Origin: JACCTU01 sp963798985
GTDB taxonomy: Bacteria; Actinomycetota; Thermoleophilia; Gaiellales; Gaiellaceae
Direction: 5' to 3'
Assembly: GCA_963798985.1 (NCBI GenBank)
Contig: CAWCVL010000009.1
Span: 248,001 to 312,000 of the forward strand
DNA length: 64,000 nucleotides
Below, piece after piece: positions 56,543 to 64,000 of this stretch (within the stretch, counting starts at the first letter, position 1; each line of letters starts with the position of its first letter). The notes beneath the pieces are model-generated. The model saw only the letters and a list, made by a program, of their open reading frames with translations. It ran no database searches and was not told the DNA's origin. The position numbers and the translations under genes are program-made.

Positions 56543-58035
56543 GTGAACGTCGTCGAAGAGTTCAACACGGACATCCTGATCGTCTCCGTCGCCCTGTTGT
56601 TCGCGTTGGCGGCGTTCTTCGTCACGCGCTGGGTGCCGATTCCGGCGCCGGCGCTGCTGCTGCTCGCCGCCGCGGTCGCGTCCGACCTCGCGCCCGGCGC
56701 TCGGGATCAGATCGTCACCGTCGAGCGGATCGGCGTCGTCGCGCTGATCGTGATCCTGCTCGACGGCGGCATGCACGTCGGCTGGCGCCGCTTCCGCGGC
56801 TCCGCCGTCCCGATCGCGGCGCTCGGGATGGTCGGGACGTTCGTGACCGCCGGCGGTCGTCGCGGTCGCGCGCACTACCTGCTCGACTTCTCGTGGACGA
56901 CGTCGTGGCTGCTCGGCGCCGCCCTCGCCCCGACCGACCCGGCCGTGATGTTCTCGGTGCTCGGCAACAGCGAGGTCGGCGGCCGCAGCGGCACGATCCT
57001 CGAGGGCGAGTCCGGCGTCGAACGACCCGGTCGGGATCGCGCTGATGATCGGGATGATCGAGTTCGCGACGCCGACGACGGGTCGTCTGGGACATCGCCC
57101 AGGAGTTCGCGCTCCAGATGGTCGTCGGGCTCGCCGTCGGCGTCGCGGCGGGCCTCGTGCTCGCGCGCGTGATGCGCAGCTCGCGCTGCCGCGCGAGGGC
57201 CTCTACCCGATCCGCGTCCTGTCGCGGCCGGGTTCGTCTACGGCGTCGCGTCGGTACTGCACGGCTCGGGCTTCCTCGCGGTCTTCATCGCGGGCCTGCT
57301 GATCGGCGACGTGCACGCGCCGTACAAGACCGAGATCGAGCGCTTCCACACCGCGCTCGCGAGCCTCGCCGAGATCGCGGTGTTCATCGCGCTCGGGCTG
57401 GCGATCGACGGGGCCGAGCGACCTGTTGGCGACGACCTGCCCGAGGGGCTCGTGCTCGCGCTCGTGCTCGCGCTCGTCGCGCGGCCGATCGCCGTGCTGC
57501 TCCTGCTCCCGCGCGTCCCGCTGCGCTGGGGCGAGCGCCTGTTCATCATGTGGGGCGGCCTCAAGGGGGCGGTGCCGATTCTGCTTGCCGCGTTCGTCCT
57601 GCTCGCCGACGTCGAGGACTCGCCGGCCGATCTACAACATCGTCTTCGTCGTCGTCGCGTTCTCGGTGATCGTGCAGGGATCGACGATCCCGCTCGCCGC
57701 GCGGCGCCTCGGCGTGCCGATGCGGATCGTCGAGCCGAGCCCGTGGGACGTCTCGATCCGTCTGCGCTCGCGTGCCGGGCGATCCGGCGCTTCGTCGTCG
57801 GCGCCGGCTCGCGCGTGCGTCGGGCAGCGCGATCCGCGACCTGCCGCTCGGCGAGGACACGTGGGTCACCCTCGTCGTGCAGGAGGGCGAGGCGCGCAGG
57901 CGCGCGGCTCGTACGTGTTCCCCGTCGGCGACGAGCTGCACGTCCTCGGCGAGCCGAAGACGAGCAGGGTGCTGAAGCTGCTGTTCGAGGGGCCCCCGTC
58001 AGTCCCAGCTCTCGACCAAGGCACGAACACAGTGA
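56543..58035 (+). CDS. Cation:proton antiporter with C-terminal TrkA-C domain (frameshifts)
   Basis: An NhaP/CPA1-type antiporter of about 490 residues. From ATG 56543 come VTRWVPIPAPALLLLAAAV, GVVALIVILLDGGMHVGW, WLLGAALAPTDPAVMFSVLGN (acidic pair), GRSGTILEGESGVNDPVGIA in two frames, RPIAVLLLLPRVPLRWGERL and MWGGLKGAVPILLAAFVL. After indels near 56855, 57018, 57080, 57178 and 57225 it ends with a TrkA-C-like fold (IRDLPLGEDTWVTLVV, VFPVGDELHVLGEPKTSRVL). That regulatory domain separates it from the 18.9 kb antiporter. The 3' end near 58035 is approximate. Confidence 0.82.
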
Positions 58036-59746
58036 CGTGCCTCGGTGTCACCTTGACGATGCGTCGAAGCCTCGAGCTGCGAACGTACGCGTTCCCGCTG
58101 TCGTCGACCGCCACCGCGAACGGCGCTCGCGACCCGAGCGATCCGGTGCGGCGCCCCGCCGGTCGGGACCGAGGCGGAGACCCCCCGCCGCGCGTCGGCG
58201 ACGTAGACCGCGTCGCCGGGCGCGCCGACGAGGTCGACCGGTCGCCGAGCCTGGACGCGAACGTCGTGATCGTCCCCGCGGCATCGACCGTCCGGAGGAC
58301 GCCGTTGTGGAGTCGGCGACGAGGAAGAGTCGTCGCGCCGCCAGACGACGTCGTGCGGATGGCCAGCAGCGCTGCGCTCGCCGCACCGCCGTCGCCCTCG
58401 CGGCCGGTCCCGCCGTTCCCCGCGACGGGCGAGATCGTGCCGTCCGCGGAGACGACGCGGATCCAGTTGTCGTACTCCGCGATCGCGATCTTCTCGTCGT
58501 GGTCGACGTCGATGCCGCTCGCTCCGGCGAGCTGCGCGGCGGCCGCGGCCGCCGTCGCCCGAGTGTCCGCGCTACCGGTGCCTGCGACGATCACCTTCTG
58601 CTCGCCTTCGAGGCGGTAGACCGGTCGAGCCGAGGCGCACGTAGAGACGGTCCGTGTCGTCGTAGCCCAGGCCGACGATCGGCGTCCGGGAAGCCCGCCG
58701 CGAAGATGCGTCCGCGCCGCGTCTCGGGTCGACGCGCACGACGCGGCGGAGACGCCGGTCGCCGACGACGAGGCGCGCCGTCGGGGCAAGCGCGAGCGGC
58801 CCGGGTCGGCGATCCGGATCGGCTTCGGCTTCGGCTTGCGGCTTGGCAGCGCATCGAGGACTCGGCGACGACGCCAAGCGAGAGCGAGAAGGACGATCGG
58901 CGAACCTCCGCATGCGTCGCGCTTTATCGGCATGCTTTTGCCGGTCACGGTGAGCCGACGTCGTGCGGATCGCGCCGGTCGAGGCGTTGACCGCGTGGAC
59001 CCGCGGCAGCAGCCGCTCGGTCACGTAGATCGTCCCGTCACGGCCGACCCCGACGCCGTTCGGGCCGATGACCTCCCCCGACCGTAGTTATGGCGCCGCC
59101 TTCGACACGCGGGCGATCCGGTTGTTCGCCGTTGTCGGCGACGTAAAGGGGCGCCGTCCGGCTCCGGCGCTCGACGTCGACCGGCTGGGACTGGAACCCC
59201 GAGGCGTGCGTTCGCATGGCCCGACTCGCGAGCTCGATCGCGACCAGGCGATCGTCGAAGGGTGTCGCAGACCACAAGCCATCTCCGGCCGTCCACGACG
59301 AGATGCGTGCGGACGGTCGAGCCCGGCGTCGATCGACGGTCGTGATCGCGCGCGTCGCGCGTCGAGCCGGCGAACGCGGCCGCCGAGCTCCGAGAAGTAG
59401 AAACGTTCGCCTGCGGCGTCGAAGGTGAGCGCGGTGATCTGGGCGAGGCCGGACGCGAGCGTCGTCGCGCGACCCGCGAATCGACCCGGCGAATCCGCGC
59501 CTCTCGTCGCTCGGCGACGGCGAACCCGCCGCGTGGGTCGACCGCGATCTCGACCGGGAACCGAATCGACGCCGTACCGCTGAGCTTGCCGCGACGCAGT
59601 CGGAACATGCGGTTCGAGTTGCCCCTGATCACGAGCGAGCCGTCGCGCGCGACCGCGACGTCCATCGTTCCCTCGAGCGCGGCTTCTTCGCCGGGCGCGG
59701 CGGCGACGAGGAGCGGCACGACCGCGAGAGCGCGAGCAGCTCTCAC
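58010..59746 (-). CDS. Secreted NHL-repeat beta-propeller protein (heavily frameshifted)
   Basis: A secreted or lipobox-free exported protein. GTG 59746 begins a signal (RALAVVPLLVAAAPGEEAAL). Repeats of the NHL/SMP type are seen throughout, with typical short blocks: MDVAVARDGSLVIRGNSNRM, FPVEIAVDPRGGFAVAERRE, AGTGSADTRA, GIDVDHDEKIAIAEYDNWIRV and FAVAVDDSGNAYVRSSR. About 570 residues and at least fifteen indels; it could represent one long propeller or two adjacent genes. It lies behind an anti-sigma-like gene and an ECF sigma gene on the same strand. Confidence 0.65.
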
Positions 59747-59790
59747 AAGCCCTTCAACCGAGCCGGGCGAGCTTATCGCGCCCTCCTCCG

Positions 59791-60501
59791 TCACGTCCGC
59801 TTTGAGCCGGTAGCATCAATGTCGCCTCGTACGCCAGGCGAGCACGTTCGCCGGCGAGGTAGCCGCGCATCGCGTAGTGGGGGACGGGTCTTCGCTCCTC
59901 TTTTTTCGGGCGAGAGGTAGGTAGACCCAGTCTCCGCGCCCGTGATCCAGATCCTTATTTTGCTGCCGTCGTCGACGAGACTCAAGCTCGAGCGTTGTCA
60001 ACCCAGCGACTTGTAAAGAGTCGTCGGGACCGACCTTTTCCACTGGCTGAAGACGAGCTCGGCGCGGCGATCGTCGCCGCCGTAGATCGCGGTGATCATG
60101 TCCCCCGGCGGGTACTGGAGCCAGGTACACGCCCTCTCGGCTCGCCGAGCCCCCGCGGCAGGGGAGCGGCCGGCCGAAGCCGCCTGCGCTCCGAGCGGCA
60201 TCTCGATGCCGTAGTACGGCGCGGACGTTGAACCCGCCCAGCGGGAGCGGATGCGCCGCTCGATGTGAATTCCGGGGATCCGGTCGAGCAGGTCGACGGC
60301 GCCGCTTCGCGCCCCGGGCGACAGCGTCAGCACCGCGCCGGCGACCGCGGCCAGCGCGACGGCGAACGCGACCGCGCGACGGCCGCGTGAGCGACGCCTT
60401 CGCTCGGACAGCCGAGCTCGTACCGCGCCGGCGAGATCCGGCGTCGCCGGGAACGGATAGTCCGCCGCAGCGGCCTGGAGGCGGAGCTCGAGCTCATGCA
60501 T
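59791..60501 (-). CDS. Membrane anti-sigma-like protein after ECF sigma (frameshifted)
   Basis: From ATG 60501 (overlapping the ECF sigma stop by 8 bp) the protein has a cytoplasmic part (MHELELRLQAAAADYPFP, DLAGAVRARLSERRRRSRGR), a membrane helix (AVAFAVALAAVAGAVLTLS) and an extracellular tail (LDRIPGIHIERRI, PGDMITAIYGGDDRRAELVF, DDGSKIRIWITGAE). The order, size and overlap are those of sigma/anti-sigma pairs, although no standard anti-sigma signature is seen. The tail contains several indels and ends near 59791. Confidence 0.6.
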
Positions 60502-61050
60502 CGACGACCACCCCCAGCTCCTCGCGCAGGTGCTCGAGCGCGCGGAACACCCGCATCTTCACCGCGCCTCTGCGGACGCCGAGCGCGGCGGCCGTCTCCT
60601 CGTCGGTGAGCCCGATGAAGTAGCGCGCGACGATCGCTGTGCGTTCCTCCTCCTTGAGGCGCGCGAGCGCGGCGAAGAGCTCGTCCCGCTGCTCGGCGTC
60701 GACGAGTTCCGTCTCGGGCGACCGGGCCGGATCACCCAGGCGGCCTCGTCCGCAGCGCGGTTGAGGAGGTGGGCCCCGCGGCCGAGCGTCCGGCGTCTGT
60801 TGCGAGCCTCGTTGGCCACGATTCGGAGGAGCCACGGCCGAAAGGGCGAGCCGCCGGAACCGCGAGAGGGCGTTGTAGGCCTTGACGAAGGCCTCTTGCG
60901 TGACCTCCTCGGCGTCCGCCGCGGATCCACGATCGCGTAGGCAGTGCGAAAGGCGACGTGCTCGTGCATGCGAAGGAGGGCCTCGTAGGCATCCTCGTCG
61001 CCGCGTTTGGCACGCGCGACGATGTCGGTCTCCGGCGGCCGGCCCACCAC
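60494..61050 (-). CDS. ECF sigma factor (frameshifted)
   Basis: An ECF sigma factor of about 185 residues. Start GTG 61050 (or 61065): TDIVARAKRGDEDAYEALLR, AFRTAYAIVGSAADAEEVTQEAFVKAYNAL (region 2, read across two frames), SPFRPWLLRIVANEARNRRR, and region 4 as ELFAALARLKEEERTAIVAR with IGLTDEETAAALGVRRGAVK. Three or four indels lie in the middle. It follows a secreted protease gene by about 20-35 bases and overlaps an anti-sigma-like gene, so the operon probably responds to an envelope signal. Confidence 0.85.
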
Positions 61051-61082
61051 CCACGCCTCATACACCGCGAGCGCCGCCGCGG

Positions 61083-62219
61083 TCACCGGCTTCGGTTCCC
61101 CGCACGGTCGACGGCGACGACGCGAACGGGCCCCGGGCCCGGCCTGCGGGTCGTCGTCGGTGCGTCGACGAGCCGGCCCACCCGCTCCGTCGCTCGCACG
61201 ACCCGGACGGGGCCGCCCGCGCGAACCTCGTAGCGGTCGACGCCGCTGCCGCGATCGACGGCGGGCTCCCACTCGACGAAGGCGCCGCGGACGCGAACGC
61301 GCGGCCGCGAGGGCCGCGTACGGTCGAGCCAGCGGAGAGCGAGCGTCGCACGTTCGTCGTTAGTGAGACGACGCGCACGTCGAGAAGGTCGGCGACGCGG
61401 AAGTTCGGGGCTACCGGGCCGAGGAGGACGTTTCGCCGGAGAACCGGCCTCCGCTCGCGAGCCCGTTTGCGCCTCCGTAGGCGAGCACGCCGTCGCAGGT
61501 CGGTACTCGAACCAGTACTCGTCGCGGGCCGCGGTCACGACGAGCGCCTGAGCGCGCGACGACGGTCGCTCGAGCGCGTCGATCGTGAAGGTCCCGGCGC
61601 GTCCCGGCCGTGACACGCGCTGGAGCCAGCCGAAGATCCACTTCTCCCACGCCGTGAAGTCCTCTTGCGCCGCGACCCATCACGGTGTACGGGTTCGCGT
61701 AGTTCTGCGGCTGCCCGCCGGACAACGCCGGCTCCTCCCTCGGGGAGTCCGTACGTGTGGCCGAGCTCGTGCGCGAGCGTCGTCCAGGGAATCGCCCAGT
61801 TGATCCAGATCACGCGGCCGAAGTAGCTCCCGCCCCAGCGGCACGCCCTGATGTGCGGCCAGACGAACACGGTGTGAGTACGCGGCCGAGGTCGTAGCCG
61901 GAGCGCTGCGCGACGCCGGTCGTGAACGCATTCAGCTGTGAGTAGTCGCAAGTGGGCGGCTCTGCGTCCCAGACGTGCAGCCACGGGGTCGTGTAGTGCG
62001 AGAGCCAGGTCCTCCCATACGAGGCGGCGCGGATATGCGTCGATGCGCGCTCGACCGACGCTGTGATCAGCGCCGTCGGAGAGCTCGGCGGTCTCGGGCC
62101 CCCACGTCAGGCGGAGGATCAGCAGTCGTTGCTCGTCCGCCGGGGCGTGACGGCACGCCCCGGCGCGGCGGGAGCAGCAGCAGCGCGAGGAGGCAGAGGG
62201 AGAGAGTCGTCCGCGCCAC
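61083..62219 (-). CDS. Secreted M6/M11-like zinc metalloprotease with C-terminal beta domain (frameshifted)
   Basis: About 375 residues. GTG 62219 starts a signal peptide (LSLCLLALLLLPP). The catalytic region reads FVWPHIRACRWGG, IWINWAIPWTTLAHELGHTYGL with the zinc-binding HELGH, and NYANPYTVMGRG (a Met-turn-like VMG), typical of gametolysin-like M11 or immune-inhibitor-type proteases. A beta-rich C-terminal domain (ALRWLDRTRPSRPRVRVRGA, VDRYEVRAGGPVRVVRA) resembles Fn3 and ends VDRAGNRSR. Several indels. The stop at 61085-61083 is close to the ECF sigma start. Confidence 0.75.
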
Positions 62220-62269
62220 CGTCCCGATACACCGTTCACGGCCCGCCGGTTACGTAGAGTCGACCCGAC

Positions 62270-62649
62270 GTGGCGCTCGAACGACCGCAGATCGAGAAGC
62301 CCGAGGGAGACGTCCCCTTCGAGCTCGGCATCGACGACCTCGCCGTCGGCGAGGGAGACGAGGCCACCAAGGGCACGAAGGTCGCGGTGCACTACGTCGG
62401 GGTCGCCTTCTCGACCGGCGAGGAGTTCGACGCGTCGTGGAACCGCGGCCAGCCGTTCGAGTTCAAGCTCGGCAAGGGCCAGGTCATCCCCGGCTGGGAC
62501 GCGGGCGTCGCAGGGCATGAAGGTCGGCGGGCGCCGCAAGCTCACGATCCCGTCCGCGACCTGGCCTACGGCGCGCGAGGCGCCGGCGGCGCGTGATCAA
62601 GCCGCACGAGCCGCTCGTGTTCGTGGTCGATCTGCTGTCCGTTGACTGA
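62270..62649 (+). CDS. FKBP-type peptidyl-prolyl isomerase (frameshifts near end)
   Basis: A single-domain FKBP of about 124 residues. From GTG 62270 the clean part has ELGIDDLAVGEGDEATKGTK, VAVHYVGVAFSTGEEFDASW and FEFKLGKGQVIPGWDAGVAG (VIPGWD is the active-site block). Three indels after 62510 shift the frame; KVGGRRKLTIPS, LAYGARGAGG and EPLVFVVDLLSVD give the remaining strands to TGA 62647-62649. It accelerates prolyl isomerisation in protein folding. Divergent from the protease gene with a 50-base gap. Confidence 0.92.
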
Positions 62650-62745
62650 GGAAACGCCTGGGCGGGTCGCTAGGCTAGTCGTGTCCTAGCGGGTCAGCTC
62701 GCGGCCCCTCCGCCCCTGGCTTGACCGACGAATCGAGGAAACCCA

Positions 62746-64000
62746 ATGACCGTCGCCGCCCAGCTTCGAGTGGCGATCGCCCTGCTCGTGATCGCGCTCA
62801 CCGCGATCCTCCTGGCTGCGTTCTACGTGCCCTCGCAGCTGTACTCGAGCGCGAACGAGGAGTACGTCGAGGACGTGATCCCGCTCCGCGGGTACGTGCT
62901 CGACCTCAAGCAGCAGCTGCTCGAGCAGGAGGCCGCGGTCGAGGCTACCTCCGGACCGCGACGAGGGGCAGCGCCGAACGGTTCATCGGCGCCGCCGACT
63001 CGGCCAACGCCGATCTCGCGCTCGTGCGGCCGCCACGTCGGCCGCCACCCCGAGATCGCGCCGCTGCTCAGGCGCGCCACCACTCAGATCGGCGAGGTCT
63101 CCGGGGCTGAACCTGCGCCGGGATCACCGCGGGCCAACCCGGCGAGCGAGGCGAAGCGGGAGCTCGAGGCGACGGCGTTCAACGCGGCGAAGAGCACCGT
63201 CGACGCGATGCTCGAGCGAGACGGACGAGTACGTGCCGACGCCCAGGCCGAGCAGAAGTCGCCGCTCGAGCAGCTGCTCGTCGTGCTCGCGTCGCTCGGC
63301 TTCCTCGCCCTCGGCATCGGGCTGGTCCTGTTCGTCTTCGTGCCGCGCCGGGTCGGTCAGCTGTACGACAGCCGAGCAGACGTCCCGCCGCGAGGCCGAG
63401 TCGCGCGCGGACGCGGCGCGCGCGCTCGCACACGTCAGCGACGGCGTCATCCTCACCGACTCGGAGGGCCGCGTGCGCTTCTGGAACCCGGCCGCCGAGG
63501 AGCTCACGGGCATCGACGAGGACGGCGCGATCGGTCGCCAGCTCGCGCGGCTGCTGCCGGGCTGGGAGCGGCTCGCCCGGCAGCCGGAGGCGCAGTCCGG
63601 ACTGGGCGGCGCGGCGGTGCTGCCGATCCACTCGGCCACGAACGCTGGCTCTCGGTGATGAGCGCCGACTTCGGCGAGGGCGTCGTCTACGCGGTCCGCG
63701 ACGTGACCGAGGAGCGCGCGCTCGACACGCTCCGCAGCGAGTTCGTCACGACCGCCTCGCACGAGCTGCGCACGCCGATGACGTCGATCTCGGGAGCCGC
63801 GCGGACGCTGCTCCGGCACGGCGACCGACTCGGCGGCGCGGCACCAGACTTCCTCGAGATGATCGTCGCGGAGTCGGACCGGCTCTCGCGGATCGTCGAC
63901 CAGATCCTGGTCGCGAGCCGGATCGAGGCGGGCCGGATCGACGTCACGTTCGAGCGCACGGACGCCGCCGAGATCGTGCGCTCGGTGGTCGAGCGCGCGC
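62746..64000 (+). CDS. Sensor histidine kinase with PAS domain (3' end cut off, frameshifts)
   Basis: A transmembrane sensor kinase truncated by the window edge. From ATG 62746 a first helix (VAIALLVIALTAILLAAFY) leads to an extracellular helical domain; an indel near 62946 and others shift frames; a second helix is seen at LLVVLASLGFLALGIGLVLFVF. A PAS fold follows (ALAHVSDGVILTDSEGRVRF, WNPAAEELTGIDEDG), then the dimerisation box SEFVTTASHELRTPMTSISGAA with the phosphoacceptor His. The ATPase domain lies beyond the window. The ligand is unknown. Confidence 0.85.
   Translation, partial: MTVAAQLRVAIALLVIALTAILLAAFYVPSQLYSSANEEYVEDVIPLRGYVLDLKQQLLEQEAAVEATSGPRRGAAPNGSSAPPTRPTPISRSCGRHVGRHPEIAPLLRRATTQIGEVSGAEPAPGSPRANPASEAKRELEATAFNAAKSTVDAMLERDGRVRADAQAEQKSPLEQLLVVLASLGFLALGIGLVLFVFVPRRVGQLYDSRADVPPRGRVARGRGARARTRQRRRHPHRLGGPRALLEPGRRGAHGHRRGRRDRSPARAAAAGLGAARPAAGGAVRTGRRGGAADPLGHERWLSVMSADFGEGVVYAVRDVTEERALDTLRSEFVTTASHELRTPMTSISGAARTLLRHGDRLGGAAPDFLEMIVAESDRLSRIVDQILVASRIEAGRIDVTFERTDAAEIVRSVVERA

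Noticed and set aside
52060..59746. Reading the region as pseudogenes or a decaying island
   Set aside because: Conserved motifs remain in order across many genes with random, mostly +1 changes, which points to sequencing error.

Overview
This 64 kb window is very GC-rich, densely packed chromosomal DNA with many 1-8 bp gene overlaps. Gene content (RpoD-type sigma factor, ThyX, FolE2/MptA, PlsY, FtsH, ECF sigma/anti-sigma pairs, two MoxR-DUF58 operons, DUF4032, DUF72, ThrE and M32 families) points to an actinobacterium, most likely of the Thermoleophilia (Gaiellales/Solirubrobacterales-like). That placement is inferred from gene content and style, not from a marker-gene tree. I see no rRNA, tRNA, phage, IS element or CRISPR array.

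Layout. 0-5.5 kb, minus strand: partial ftsH, a DUF2007 protein, a redoxin, a strong hairpin, an epoxide hydrolase and a membrane protein. 5.6-9 kb, plus strand: a two-component operon (stand-alone receiver, membrane histidine kinase, LuxR-type regulator). 9-17.4 kb: an NAD(P)-binding protein, MFS, APC and ThrE transporters, a lipoprotein-like protein and a phospholipase D. 17.4-24.7 kb: mixed small enzymes and an ABC-2 exporter operon. 24.7-29.3 kb: a five-gene moxR-DUF58-VWA-secreted protein-VWA operon in which every junction is a 4-bp stop/start overlap. 29.4-33.8 kb: a polar amino-acid ABC importer coupled to a PLP enzyme. 33.9-41.4 kb: aquaporin, a zinc ribbon, rpoD, asparaginase, an ArsR regulator with an MFS exporter, a Fpg/Nei glycosylase, a degenerate histidine kinase and folE2. 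41.5-52 kb: a class III cyclase fused to a beta-propeller, a peptide-binding protein, plsY, two divergent superoxide dismutases, ECF sigma with anti-sigma, thyX, DUF72, DUF4032 and an M32 carboxypeptidase. 52-64 kb: a STAS protein, a second moxR-DUF58-DUF4129 operon, a cation/proton antiporter, a secreted protease-ECF sigma-anti-sigma-NHL operon, an FKBP isomerase and a partial sensor kinase.

Sequence quality matters for every reader. Many genes, including conserved housekeeping ones, are interrupted by single-base insertions or deletions. These are scattered up to about 52 kb, then occur roughly every 100 bp. Because each gene resumes in another frame with the family's expected motifs, I treat them as intact genes with sequencing indels rather than pseudogenes. 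Coordinates to the right of 52 kb are therefore approximate.

The most interesting items are: the five-gene MoxR/VWA operon carrying an unknown six-cysteine secreted protein; the repeated use of palindromic CTAG (shared stops, four clear convergent pairs) and CATG (shared starts, two divergent pairs) at gene borders; a divergent SOD-family paralogue transcribed away from a canonical SOD; and a PLP enzyme translationally coupled to an amino-acid importer.
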